Below, piece by piece: positions 8,334-17,665 of a DNA stretch of 46,778 nucleotides. The stretch spans positions 1-46,778 of the forward strand of contig QCPK01000007.1 in NCBI GenBank assembly GCA_003212555.1. The letters are read 5' to 3'. The notes beneath the pieces are model-generated. The model had not been told where the DNA came from. It saw only the letters and a program-made list of their open reading frames with translations, and made no database searches. The stretch is from Prochlorococcus sp. AG-436-K22 (GTDB taxonomy: Bacteria; Cyanobacteriota; Cyanobacteriia; PCC-6307; Cyanobiaceae). The translations under genes and the position numbers were made by a program. The first letter of the stretch is position 1, and every line of letters begins with the position of its first letter.

Positions 8334-9463
8334 TAATTTATTTGACCTACTTTAAATTTAGGTATATATTTTAAGTCTGGCGATAAATAAAAGAGTTCCT
8401 TGTTAACATAGGTATCAAGAAGAACCCAAAATTGTTTTTCAGAGATATCTATATATTCACAAAATAATCGAAGGATTTGCAGATCATAGTTGCCATCAAA
8501 TTTTTCTACTAGAGATATGCCTTCATCTCTAGTCATTCTACCAGATCTGATCTCCCAATTAACGATATCTGATGTCCTACCAAATCCAAACTTAAGATAT
8601 CTTATATACATATTAATATTTATAAAATCCTCATCTAACATAGAAGTTCCAAAATAGTCAGGTTCTTTATTAGGATTAGGTTTTTTAATTGATAAACCAT
8701 TCAATGCTGCATAATTACTATTTGCTAGAGAAGTGAAATCGCTCATAAAATAATCCATAAATATTATTTTTAGATTGGCATTTAGCATCTCATTATCTGA
8801 TGGATAAATATATTGAAGTATGTGTTTTCTTTCAATATTAGCTTCTAAAAGCCAAGATATATCTCCACCAGCAAGTGTGTTGCTGTACTTAAGTTTATTT
8901 CCATCGATAGAATCTGAACCTAATGTACCCATTTCTCCAATTGCTGAAGCTGGACTTTCGCCCCAAAAAACTAAAGGGATTTGATATGCAATGGCAACTC
9001 TAGGAACACTAGAAAACAATGCTAGTTCAGTAGATTTAGCCCAATTACCATACTTAAAGAAAGCTGTCTTCATTGCCTTCTTCCAGGTAATAGGCGAACA
9101 ACTAATATTAATACAATCAAATCCATTAGATATTAAATTACTTAAATTATCTACTCCTCGTTTTGATATCTGATCAGGAGGATAATTCATTGATACTAAT
9201 AATGGATTTAATTTAAAATGGTCCTTAATATGAAAAGCCTGCCTAGTGCTATCCTTTCCGCCACTTACACCAACAATACAATCATAGCCTGAACTATTAT
9301 TTTGCTTAGCAAATTCAACAACTTCCTTTAATCTATCTCTACGGAGATCCCAATCAATTTCTTCTAAATCCTCATGTATAGAGCAAGGGTAACATAAACC
9401 ATCATCATTAAAAATAATGTTTGGTCTAGTATCAACATTGAGACATCTTTTACAATATTTCAT
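8333..9463 (-). CDS. N-acetyl sugar amidotransferase (WbpG/PseA-like), canonical PP-loop
   Basis: The 376 residues start with a Cys4, Cys7, Cys24, Cys27 zinc-ribbon-like pattern and then a PP-loop, GVSGGKDS at 65-72, that binds and adenylates with ATP. The family converts an N-acetyl group on a UDP- or CMP-linked sugar into an acetamidino group using ammonia delivered by HisH/HisF partners. The gene is 5 bp after the methyltransferase gene and overlaps hisH-like by one base. It shares its overall plan with the 411-residue paralogue at 5609, including the C-terminal RxGxxTREQG/RDEG-type segment, so the two arose by duplication. The exact sugar substrate cannot be read from the sequence; a pseudaminic acid derivative is the likely one given the neighbours. 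Confidence 0.85.
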   Translation of the reverse strand: MKYCKRCLNVDTRPNIIFNDDGLCYPCSIHEDLEEIDWDLRRDRLKEVVEFAKQNNSSGYDCIVGVSGGKDSTRQAFHIKDHFKLNPLLVSMNYPPDQISKRGVDNLSNLISNGFDCINISCSPITWKKAMKTAFFKYGNWAKSTELALFSSVPRVAIAYQIPLVFWGESPASAIGEMGTLGSDSIDGNKLKYSNTLAGGDISWLLEANIERKHILQYIYPSDNEMLNANLKIIFMDYFMSDFTSLANSNYAALNGLSIKKPNPNKEPDYFGTSMLDEDFININMYIRYLKFGFGRTSDIVNWEIRSGRMTRDEGISLVEKFDGNYDLQILRLFCEYIDISEKQFWVLLDTYVNKELFYLSPDLKYIPKFKVGQIN

Positions 9464-9468
9464 TATAG

Positions 9469-10380
9469 TTAATTATTAAATTTATAATATTGAATTCCTA
9501 AAATTGCATGAGATTCACACAGGCAAGGAATCTTATTAATAATAGGATACATTAACCCAGCTTTGTCAGAGGTATAAACATCATTATATTTTTTCAACTC
9601 TGCCTTAGTAACAGGACAGAGATATTGAATCGGATTGGATTGTTGGGATTGCTTCTCTAAAATAGTTAATCCAGTTGGATTTAACGTATTAGATGAGACT
9701 GGGAAAGGTCTAGAAGCAACAAGCTTATAACCTAGTTCTATTGCATTCTTCCCTATGTTCTTAACATATTTATGTTCATCCATTCTTATTTTTCCTTCAC
9801 TTGAAGCATTTTCATAATCAGGCTCTAAAAGAATCACATATTTTTTTGCAACTCTATATAATTCTTTAAGAGCCTCTTTTTCTTTCCCTCCATTAGGTTC
9901 TAGAGAGTGCGAAGTGTAAACTACATCTATTGAATTATCTGGTAAAGGTATTTGAAATAAATTAGCTACGAATAGTTTAATTGAATTGGACATTCTCTCA
10001 CTATTTTGTCTTGCATATCTTAATCTTGACCATGATATATCAAATCCAAATTTATATAGTTTATCATCTGGATCTATTTTAGACATAAGTGGATTCATTA
10101 AAGTTGCTTCACCTACACCCACTTCGACAATACTTTTAAAATTATCTAATTCATCAAATACTTCAATTAAAGCATCTGTATACTTATTTAAATATTCAAC
10201 ATTTATACTAGAGAAATCAGTGTAGGTTCCAGCTTGGAAATCGTAGCTTATTGCAATAGATTCTTCATCATTTAAAGCAAAGTCACTAGAGGAAAGATAC
10301 TTAAGAATATTTCCACCTTGCTCATATATTTCTCTTATTTTTCTAATCGAAGCCAACTTGCTCATTGAAATCAACTGCAA
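9469..10380 (-). CDS. Class I SAM-dependent methyltransferase with Trm112-like tail
   Basis: The 303-residue protein has a Rossmann methyltransferase core, with SAM motif I EVGVGEA at 86-92 and a motif like LPDNSIDVVYTSHSLEPNGG in the position of motifs II-III. After about residue 250, a short segment beginning YLCPVTKAEL and ending in GLMYPIINKIPCL resembles the Trm112/YcaR-type small domain often fused to methyltransferases. It is the first gene of the amidotransferase operon and is divergent from pseF across 172 bp that must carry both promoters. It probably methylates the nonulosonate, either its amidino nitrogen or a hydroxyl; that is inference. ATG at 10365 is an alternative start. Confidence 0.75.
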   Translation of the reverse strand: MQLISMSKLASIRKIREIYEQGGNILKYLSSSDFALNDEESIAISYDFQAGTYTDFSSINVEYLNKYTDALIEVFDELDNFKSIVEVGVGEATLMNPLMSKIDPDDKLYKFGFDISWSRLRYARQNSERMSNSIKLFVANLFQIPLPDNSIDVVYTSHSLEPNGGKEKEALKELYRVAKKYVILLEPDYENASSEGKIRMDEHKYVKNIGKNAIELGYKLVASRPFPVSSNTLNPTGLTILEKQSQQSNPIQYLCPVTKAELKKYNDVYTSDKAGLMYPIINKIPCLCESHAILGIQYYKFNN

Positions 10381-10552
10381 ATAGACAAAAATAATTTTAA
10401 ATCATATCTTAGTCAAAATCAAGCATCATCAAATTCTTAGTGTTGATTACACTCTTCGTTTATGAAGAATCTCCTAAAAGCGTCCCATTAAAAGGTAATG
10501 TTTATCTTTTATGGAAGTAATAGGGATATGTTTAAAGAAACTATAGCTATTT

Positions 10553-11260
10553 ATGAGCCTAGAAAGTAAGCGAAAATCAATAGCAGTCATCCCTGCTAGG
10601 GGAGGAAGTAAGCGTATACCAATGAAAAATCTAAAGGATTTTCTTGGTATGCCAATTATTTCTTATCCAATTAAAGAAGCTCTTAAGAGCAATCTTTTTT
10701 GTAAAGTTATTGTATCTACAGACAGTAAGGAAATTTCTGAGATAGCCAAACGCTATGGTGCAGAAGTCCCATTTATTAGGCCAGCTAATCTAAGCGATGA
10801 TTTTACAGCAACCTCACCAGTAATAAATCATGCAATAGGCTACTTAGAAAGCAAAGGTTTAGATTTTGAATATGTTTGTTGTATTTATCCCTGTACTCCT
10901 TTTGTTAAAGCAAATGATTTAAAGAAAGTTTTCGACGAATTAACTAAAAAATCAGCTTCATATGCATACCCTGTTATAAAATATTCTCACCCTATTCAAA
11001 GAGCAATCTCATTAACTACTGAACTAGAGCCTAAGGTTTTTGATGCAAAATCAATTCTGAAAAGAACACAAGATTTAACTGATTATTATCATGATGCTGG
11101 CCAATTCTACTGGGCGCGTAAAGTATCTTGGAGAAAAGAGTCTTTGATGCAAAATGCATCAGGAATAGCGATACCCTTCCCTGAATGGAAATTTATAGAT
11201 ATTGATACAACTGATGACTGGAGTAAGGCAGAGCTACTTGGGCAATCGCTTAACATATGA
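10553..11260 (+). CDS. pseF: CMP-pseudaminic acid cytidylyltransferase PseF
   Basis: PseF activates pseudaminic acid with CTP to the CMP-sugar used by transferases. The 235 residues match the CMP-sugar cytidylyltransferase family. They open with IPARGGSKRIPMKN at 13-26, the CTP-binding loop, and include STDSKEI and ATSPVINHA segments. The C-terminal FIDIDTTDDW holds the metal-binding aspartates. The closing pattern HDAGQFYW is typical of PseF rather than NeuA. The stop overlaps the start of pseC by 4 bp (ATGA), so the two are coupled. The pair runs opposite to the remaining nonulosonate genes, from the divergent region at 10381-10552. Confidence 0.9.
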   Translation: MSLESKRKSIAVIPARGGSKRIPMKNLKDFLGMPIISYPIKEALKSNLFCKVIVSTDSKEISEIAKRYGAEVPFIRPANLSDDFTATSPVINHAIGYLESKGLDFEYVCCIYPCTPFVKANDLKKVFDELTKKSASYAYPVIKYSHPIQRAISLTTELEPKVFDAKSILKRTQDLTDYYHDAGQFYWARKVSWRKESLMQNASGIAIPFPEWKFIDIDTTDDWSKAELLGQSLNI

Positions 11261-12468
11261 CAAGGATTAACCATGAACTCTTCAACCAAGTCAATAATTA
11301 TATGAGCCAAGCTTTCATCCCATATGGCCGACAAGACATAGATCAAAACGATATTGAAAGTGTTATAAGGGTCCTAAGAAGTGATTTCATAACACAAGGT
11401 CCTACTGTTGGTGAATTTGAAAAATCTATTTCAAAAATGATGGGTGTTGAATATTCAGTAGCTTGTAACAGTGCAACCAGCTCGCTTCATCTAGCCTGTC
11501 TTGCTTTAGGGCTACAGGAAGGCGACTATCTTTGGACTACACCCATAACATTCGTAGCTTCAGCAAATTGTGGCCTTTACTGCAATGCCAAGGTTGATTT
11601 TGTCGACATTGATCCGAAAACAGGTCTTATGTCGGTTAAGGAGCTTTCTAAGAAATTGGAAGAGGCTAAAGCAAAAAGAAGTCTCCCTAAGATAGTTATT
11701 CCTGTTCACTTGGCTGGGACAAGCTGTGATATGCCAAAGATTGCTGAACTTTCTAAGAAATATGGGTTCTCGATAATTGAAGATGCCAGTCATGCAATTG
11801 GAGGTTATTGCAATAACTATCCAGTTGGAAGCTGTAAGTACAGTGATATAACTATATTTAGTATGCATCCAGTAAAAATAATAACTAGTGGGGAAGGCGG
11901 AATAGCAACAACTAAAGAAGAAAGTCTAGCTATAAAAATAAAGTCTCTTAGGAATCATGGGATTATTAGAAATAAAGAAATGTTTGTCACAGAACCTGCA
12001 GGAGAGTGGAGCTACGAACAACAAGATCTAGGCTATAACTATAGAATGACTGATATACTTGCTGCTCTAGGACTAAGCCAACTTCAAAAGTTAAACGCGT
12101 TCATTGAAAAAAGGACTCATATAATTCAAGAGTATAAATTAAATATGGTCAATTTACCTGTTCAACTTTTAGAAGTTCCAGAGAATATAAAATCAGCCTA
12201 TCACCTTGCTGTAATAAGATTAAAAAATAACGACAAGACCTTTCATCGCAATGTATTTAATAAACTAAAAGGTAAAGGAATTGGAGTTCAAGTTCATTAT
12301 ACACCTGTGCATCTTCAACCTTATTACAGAAATCTTGGATTTTCAGAAGGGGATTTTCCTATTTCCGAAAATTACTCAACAAATGCTATTTCATTGCCAA
12401 TTTATCCTACATTAAAAAAACAAGATTTTAATAGAGTAATAGGAGAGTTAAAAGAAGTACTGAGCTAA
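11257..12468 (+). CDS. pseC: UDP-4-amino-4,6-dideoxy-altrose aminotransferase PseC
   Basis: PseC is a PLP-dependent DegT/DnrJ/EryC1 aminotransferase that adds an amino group at C4 of the keto sugar made by PseB. The 403 residues include IPYGRQDI at 22-29, a common PseC opening, and the glycine-poor cofactor pocket EDASHAIGG. The Schiff-base lysine is Lys207 in FSMHPVKI, and the C-terminal half contains VQVHYTPVHLQPYY, which contacts substrate in the partner subunit. The ATG at 11257 overlaps the pseF stop; ATG at 11302 (MSQAFIPYG) is closer to the family start, so the first 15 residues may be untranslated or strain-specific. This is the second step of the pathway. Confidence 0.9.
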   Translation: MTRINHELFNQVNNYMSQAFIPYGRQDIDQNDIESVIRVLRSDFITQGPTVGEFEKSISKMMGVEYSVACNSATSSLHLACLALGLQEGDYLWTTPITFVASANCGLYCNAKVDFVDIDPKTGLMSVKELSKKLEEAKAKRSLPKIVIPVHLAGTSCDMPKIAELSKKYGFSIIEDASHAIGGYCNNYPVGSCKYSDITIFSMHPVKIITSGEGGIATTKEESLAIKIKSLRNHGIIRNKEMFVTEPAGEWSYEQQDLGYNYRMTDILAALGLSQLQKLNAFIEKRTHIIQEYKLNMVNLPVQLLEVPENIKSAYHLAVIRLKNNDKTFHRNVFNKLKGKGIGVQVHYTPVHLQPYYRNLGFSEGDFPISENYSTNAISLPIYPTLKKQDFNRVIGELKEVLS

Positions 12469-12486
12469 TATTTAATTAGGTTATAA

Positions 12487-12714
12487 CTATGATCTACAAA
12501 TCTTACTCAGAAAAGAATTTTCATTATTCAATTTTTCAGGAGTGAGCTTACAAATATAATGAAAATACTTGTTAACTATGAGATTAATATTACTATTATC
12601 TGATCTTTTGAGATACTTATATGAGCTAGGAATAATGACTATTTGAAATAAAGAAAGGGTTGCTAAAATAGAAATTAAAAGCTTAAGAGGAAAATTAAAT
12701 ATGCGTTCATCCAT
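12487..12714 (-). CDS. Small hypothetical membrane protein
   Basis: This 75-residue reading frame starts inside the end of the 606-residue membrane protein gene (8-bp overlap), an arrangement usual for translational coupling. Residues 9-30 (FPLKLLISILATLSLFQIV region) form one hydrophobic segment preceded by acidic and basic residues; the rest is polar with a Cys-containing tail. No family is recognised. It may be a genuine small partner of the upstream protein or a remnant of a longer C-terminal part. The call rests on overlap and hydrophobic pattern only. Confidence 0.45.
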   Translation of the reverse strand: MDERIFNFPLKLLISILATLSLFQIVIIPSSYKYLKRSDNSNINLIVNKYFHYICKLTPEKLNNENSFLSKICRS

Positions 12715-14527
12715 TTTTATTTTTTTTGTTTTGTAAATTAGGTTTAAATTCGCTTAGAGAAACCCATCCCTTTAACTGTGAATACTTTGTATGTAGGGAA
12801 GCAGTTGTTCTTTGTCCATCCATAGCAGCCTTCAATTCCTTTAAGTCTGCTTTGGCACATCCGTTGCTATCCAAGTGAAAATTGAACTTATTCAAAATAG
12901 CAGATTCATTTGTGCAATAGTTTCCATCAAACAATTTGTTCTCCTTTATAGTCATTGACACAGCAACAGTAGAATTTGAAGACGAAGGGTTTAATTGATT
13001 CTCTCTAGTAATGATTGCATTAGGTGTTATTTGATTAACATAGATAATAATAGGTATAGAAATAGTTATAGGTAGATAACTAAATATATTGTATCTTGCC
13101 TCTAAAAGGTGCTCGATTAAAAGAATAACAATGCAACTAATAGTAAAGAATGGTGCAATTAGATAGGAATGGGCTGTATGGTTTCCAGCCAAACGAAGCG
13201 ATTCTCTTAGAAAGACGACAGCGAATGCAACCGAAATGGAATAAGAAGAAACAAAGTTTCCGTAAAACCTGCTTAAGTTACTATAACTATACCTACTAAG
13301 TAAATAACCTGAAATTAAGCAAGGTATTATTGCAAGTAACCATATGTAAATATACTCTATAACTACTCCATCTGCTGGGGATTTAATAAGGTTAGAGAGA
13401 ATGGAAATTTTAAAGCCTTCAATAGGTATCCATTTTTCGAAAGGACTTTGAATAATCGATTGAATGCATGTCAATTTTGGAATCCCACGATTTAATAAAC
13501 AAAAGGGGAAAGAAAAGGCCAAAGTTCCATGATTGCTAGTCGGAATTATCCAACTAAGCATATTTAAAGCCAAGAGAAAAATTGCTAAATATAGAGAATA
13601 AATAGATGATTTAAAGCCTTTAATAAAATTAGTCTTTCTATTATTAAAAATAAAAAGAATAATTCCTAAAAGAAAAGTCGGGAAAGTCGAAGCTTTTGAA
13701 ATTAAAAGAGAGTAAGCAAAAAACACTATAATTGATTTGTTCTCTTTGGAAATTTCTGACTGATTAAAAATATAATTTATTTTAATGATGTAGGAAGTAA
13801 ATGTTAAAGTTAAAATATAAAGAAGGTATGATGATGTCGACCATGAGTAATGTATTTCTGAAAGATATATAACTATTATAAAAAAAATAATGACAGAAGC
13901 TATAAATATTCTAGCTAAGGAAAAATACTTGTTAGCTATTGAGTGCAAATAAGTATAAAAGAAGTTAAATGAAGCGCCAGTTGTTAAGATGAATTTGATC
14001 CAATATGCATCTACTAAATTAATCTCTCTCTTAAAAGCAAGGAATGGCAATAATACACTACCAGCAGTCAAGTGATTAGCACTTAGCAAGGAAGGATAAC
14101 CAGTAGGGACTCTAACAGGGCCAGAATAGTCTATTTTAAAAATATCATTTAACCATGAAAAATAAACCAGGTCATGAGATTCAAATCGCCAATAATTTGG
14201 AGTAAATTTATAAGATATAAAAAAAGTTAGCAATAGAGATAAAGTTATTACTAATATATTCATTGGCTTATTGAGGAAACTTAATGGACATAAATGTATT
14301 CTCGATATACTCTCTTTATGCTTAATTATTGATAGCAAAGGTAAAATAATTAATACTATAAGCAAATAATATTTAACAATCAATACCTGGGTATAAGCAA
14401 GTAATGGTATTGGAGCAGTAATAATAAAGAGAGTACAAAGAGTCTCATGGAAGCTATATCTACCAAATATCAAATAGGATGATAATATTAAGAGTAATGA
14501 TCCTAAAATCAATGAAAGAAATAACAT
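12707..14527 (-). CDS. Large polytopic membrane protein, unknown family
   Basis: The 606-residue product has roughly twelve or more hydrophobic segments in residues 1-510, followed by a polar C-terminal part of about 90 residues. A loop after the fourth segment reads RFESHDLVYFSWLND (114-128), rich in acidic residues. Acidic first loops of this kind are seen in GT-C transferases and in some oligosaccharide ligases and polymerases, but no clear family motif is present. It lies between pseC and pseB within the sugar island and is convergent with pseC. A role in polymerising, ligating or transferring the glycan is plausible and not demonstrated. The 248 bp before its start, back to pseB, hold no other recognisable feature. 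Confidence 0.65.
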   Translation of the reverse strand: MLFLSLILGSLLLILSSYLIFGRYSFHETLCTLFIITAPIPLLAYTQVLIVKYYLLIVLIILPLLSIIKHKESISRIHLCPLSFLNKPMNILVITLSLLLTFFISYKFTPNYWRFESHDLVYFSWLNDIFKIDYSGPVRVPTGYPSLLSANHLTAGSVLLPFLAFKREINLVDAYWIKFILTTGASFNFFYTYLHSIANKYFSLARIFIASVIIFFIIVIYLSEIHYSWSTSSYLLYILTLTFTSYIIKINYIFNQSEISKENKSIIVFFAYSLLISKASTFPTFLLGIILFIFNNRKTNFIKGFKSSIYSLYLAIFLLALNMLSWIIPTSNHGTLAFSFPFCLLNRGIPKLTCIQSIIQSPFEKWIPIEGFKISILSNLIKSPADGVVIEYIYIWLLAIIPCLISGYLLSRYSYSNLSRFYGNFVSSYSISVAFAVVFLRESLRLAGNHTAHSYLIAPFFTISCIVILLIEHLLEARYNIFSYLPITISIPIIIYVNQITPNAIITRENQLNPSSSNSTVAVSMTIKENKLFDGNYCTNESAILNKFNFHLDSNGCAKADLKELKAAMDGQRTTASLHTKYSQLKGWVSLSEFKPNLQNKKNKNG

Positions 14528-14775
14528 TGAGAGGGGACCTTAACTACGAATAGAATTATAATAGCTATATTTCTCTTAAATAGTTTTTTTTGTACAATTA
14601 AAGTTTTATGATTTAATCAAAGTATAGTTTATATTTTCTAAACCAAGTAATTATTATATACTAGCTTTACTATTTTGTAGGTATAGAGATACTAATTTTA
14701 ATTATATCTATAACCTGGTATTTTCAATAGAAGAGAACTATGCCTCCTAAGAAAAACTATAACCAACTATAGATA

Positions 14776-15804
14776 CTATATTGGTGAAAATTTTGTAGAA
14801 ATATGCTTTAATATTAATTCTCTTATCTGATCTACGCTAAGAAAATTTGGGTTGGTTCCTGAATTATAAGAAAATCCCTTAGGAACATAATTAAGTAATT
14901 TACCTTGATCTTTATATAAAGAAAACATTTCACCACTTGTAGGAAGGATTGCATAATATTTACCCAAGTCAATTGTTGAGTAGCTATCTGATGAAGTAAT
15001 CATCTCTTCATGAATTTTTTCTCCAGGTCGAATACCTGTTATTTCCTGAATACAACTAGGAGCAATAGCTTCAGCAACATCTTTAATTCTATAACTAGGA
15101 ATCTTAGGAACAAAGATTTCTCCCCCTAGGCTATTAGATAATGCCCATATAGCCATCTCAACTCCTTCTGATAATGAGATATTAAATCGGGTCATACTTG
15201 GATCAGTTATCATTAATTTACCCTTTGAAGCCTGTTTCATAAAAAGAGGAATGACTGAACCTCGAGATCCCATCACATTCCCATAACGAATTACAGAAAA
15301 AACTATATCTCTATCTCCTTTGATATTATTTGCAGCTAAGAATAATTTATCAGAACACAATTTTGTTGCACCATACAAATTTATCGGTGCTGCCGCTTTA
15401 TCAGTACTTAAAGCAATAACTTTTTTAACTTCAGTTTCTAGGCAAGCTTGTACTACATTCTCCGCTCCTAAAACATTGGTATTAATAAATTCTATCGGAT
15501 TATATTCTGCTTTAGGGACCTGCTTTAGTGCTGCTGCATGCACTAGGGTGTCAATTTTGTAAAGTGCTTGACGTAAACGACCACGATCACGCACATCTCC
15601 TAAAAAAAATCTTAATTGTGGGTATTTAGATTCAGGATAGAGTTGTTGTATTTCCCATTGCTTTAATTCATCTCGACTAAATATCACTAATCTTTCAATA
15701 TCAGGATAAACCTTTAATATTCTTGCAATAAATGCCTTGCCAAAGCTTCCAGTGCCTCCTGTGATTAAAATTCTTCTGCCTAAATATTGCGATGGAATAG
15801 CCAT
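14776..15804 (-). CDS. pseB: UDP-GlcNAc 4,6-dehydratase (inverting) PseB
   Basis: PseB (FlaA1 type) converts UDP-GlcNAc into UDP-2-acetamido-2,6-dideoxy-L-arabino-hexos-4-ulose, the first step to pseudaminic acid. The 342 residues begin with an NADP-binding GGTGSFG at 16-22, then FFLGDVRD and HAAALKQVP. The active-site stretch STDKAAAPINLYGATK (about 130-145) has Asp-Lys in place of the usual SDR serine, the hallmark of inverting dehydratases, and keeps the Tyr-x-x-x-Lys. Length is normal. It is 34 bp after the ABC transporter gene on the same strand, so it may be the last gene of the export operon rather than part of the pse run, although its product feeds PseC. Confidence 0.93.
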   Translation of the reverse strand: MAIPSQYLGRRILITGGTGSFGKAFIARILKVYPDIERLVIFSRDELKQWEIQQLYPESKYPQLRFFLGDVRDRGRLRQALYKIDTLVHAAALKQVPKAEYNPIEFINTNVLGAENVVQACLETEVKKVIALSTDKAAAPINLYGATKLCSDKLFLAANNIKGDRDIVFSVIRYGNVMGSRGSVIPLFMKQASKGKLMITDPSMTRFNISLSEGVEMAIWALSNSLGGEIFVPKIPSYRIKDVAEAIAPSCIQEITGIRPGEKIHEEMITSSDSYSTIDLGKYYAILPTSGEMFSLYKDQGKLLNYVPKGFSYNSGTNPNFLSVDQIRELILKHISTKFSPI

Positions 15805-15838
15805 TTATTTTGATTTATAGTGGTTTTTATTAGTTATC

Positions 15839-17665
15839 TTAAATTTTCTCATGTGATACTACTTTAATTTTAGTATTTTCTATTCTTATTATCCTATCAG
15901 AACCGTAAAGAGTACTTGGTCTATGTGATATTTGTACAATTGTTAAACGATTGCTCATATTGTTAAGAGATTCAATCATTAAACTCTCAGTTTCCTTGTC
16001 TAAAGCACTTGTCGCTTCATCAAGTATAACCATTTTTGGACTTTTATATAAAGCTCTAGCAATTCCAATTCTTTGTCTTTGACCACCACTTAGTCTTACA
16101 CCAGCTTCCCCAACATTAGTAAAATACTCATTTTTTGTAGATTCAATGAATTCTCTGGCCTGCGCTATACCAGCGGCGTAACGAACTTTAGATAGGTTGA
16201 TTTGTTCTTTTGAAATTCCAAATGCAATATTCTCAGCTATTGAACAGTCAGCAAGATAGATATTTTGAGGGACATAAGCAATTCCAGCCCTCCATCGAGA
16301 GACTTCGGTTTGGGATCTCAAATCATTTATATCATTTGCATCTAAAAGGATTTTACCGTTAGTTGGGATCAATAAACCAACTAATAGATCAACAAAAGTG
16401 CTTTTCCCGGAACCGGTTTTACCTATTATTCCTATTCTTTCACCTGAGTTAATTGTGAAGTTAATATTTGATAGCACTTCTGAAGAGACATTAGAATATT
16501 TAAATGAAACATTCTTAAAAGTTATCTTGTAATTATTTTCTAATTGATTTTTACTTACTTTTTGTGAATCATAGAAAAGAGGATTGTATTCTATAGGTTT
16601 TCTTATTAGGGATAAGATATTAAATAGACTTTTTTTGCACCTATTACTTTGGGACCAACCTTCATAGATTTTCTGACTAGTAGGTAAAATACGTTGTGAT
16701 CCTAAGGCAAGAGCACCTAATGTAGGCAAAGCAGTCTCTATGCGGCCTTCTGACATAAGCATATAGGCAATAAAAGCAATTATTGTTATTCCAACTGGTT
16801 CTAATATCATTCTTGGGTAACTATTTAAAAACGTCAATTTCGCCAAAGTTTCTCTTAGCGGTCTATCAATTTGATTGTATTTCTTTAAATAATAATTTTG
16901 TGTTCCGCCAATTAGTATATCTTTTATAGCACCAAAGCTTTCTTGTAGAAGTTTTAAAATTTGTCCATTAAGTAATACTTGCTTTGCTCCTAGTGCTTGT
17001 AATGGTAGTCTTCCAATTCTAACAGCAAGTAAATATATAAAAGATATAACTGATATTGATCCGCAAGCAATTCTCCAGTTAATTATAACTAATGTTGCTA
17101 GCAAGCTAAGCAATATTAATGATGAACTGACTAGAATTAATATAGGATTTAAGACTCCATCTGTAACGAGCTGAATTTCAAGATTAATGGTAGATATTAA
17201 CTGACTACTATTAACACCTATATGATAAGAGTAAGGTTGAGCAAGGGCTCTATTGTAAGCTTCGGAACTTAAATCTGAGCCAATTGATGCTGCCAGTTTT
17301 CCATTAAAATATAATGTTGCAAGCCTAATTAAACCAGATAATAGTGAGGTAAATACAAAAGCAATTGTAAAGAATAGTATTAATTCATTAGAATTATTAA
17401 TACCTAAGAAAGAAGAAATATCCTGAATATATGGCTCTGCAAAAAAATCATCAGGAGAAGCAATCACTTTGAGAAAAGGAAAAACTGAGGACAAGCTAAC
17501 TAGCTCCGCTAGACTGCTTAATAGCATTAATAAGAACAATATTCTAAGCTGCAGTTTTCTTTTTGAGCTTAATATGATCCACAATTCAATTAATAGTTTA
17601 AGAACATTACTATTATTTTTATTTTTTTTCATATACTTATTATGGAATTTATTCAATCCTCTCAT
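15839..17665 (-). CDS. ABC-type glycolipid flippase, PglK/MsbA-like half-transporter
   Basis: This 608-residue protein is a fused half-transporter. Six membrane segments lie within about residues 25-330, followed by one ATPase domain. The ATPase shows Walker A GKTGSGKST near 412-420, signature LSGGQRQR near 523 and Walker B MVILDEATSALD near 545. Related proteins flip lipid-linked oligosaccharides across the inner membrane. Starting one base after the stop of the dehydrogenase gene and followed by pseB, it is likely the flippase for the glycan made here. The ATG at 17632 (MKKNKNNSN) is an alternative start 11 codons in; 17665 is kept because an AGGA lies 6 bp upstream. Confidence 0.85.
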   Translation of the reverse strand: MRGLNKFHNKYMKKNKNNSNVLKLLIELWIILSSKRKLQLRILFLLMLLSSLAELVSLSSVFPFLKVIASPDDFFAEPYIQDISSFLGINNSNELILFFTIAFVFTSLLSGLIRLATLYFNGKLAASIGSDLSSEAYNRALAQPYSYHIGVNSSQLISTINLEIQLVTDGVLNPILILVSSSLILLSLLATLVIINWRIACGSISVISFIYLLAVRIGRLPLQALGAKQVLLNGQILKLLQESFGAIKDILIGGTQNYYLKKYNQIDRPLRETLAKLTFLNSYPRMILEPVGITIIAFIAYMLMSEGRIETALPTLGALALGSQRILPTSQKIYEGWSQSNRCKKSLFNILSLIRKPIEYNPLFYDSQKVSKNQLENNYKITFKNVSFKYSNVSSEVLSNINFTINSGERIGIIGKTGSGKSTFVDLLVGLLIPTNGKILLDANDINDLRSQTEVSRWRAGIAYVPQNIYLADCSIAENIAFGISKEQINLSKVRYAAGIAQAREFIESTKNEYFTNVGEAGVRLSGGQRQRIGIARALYKSPKMVILDEATSALDKETESLMIESLNNMSNRLTIVQISHRPSTLYGSDRIIRIENTKIKVVSHEKI

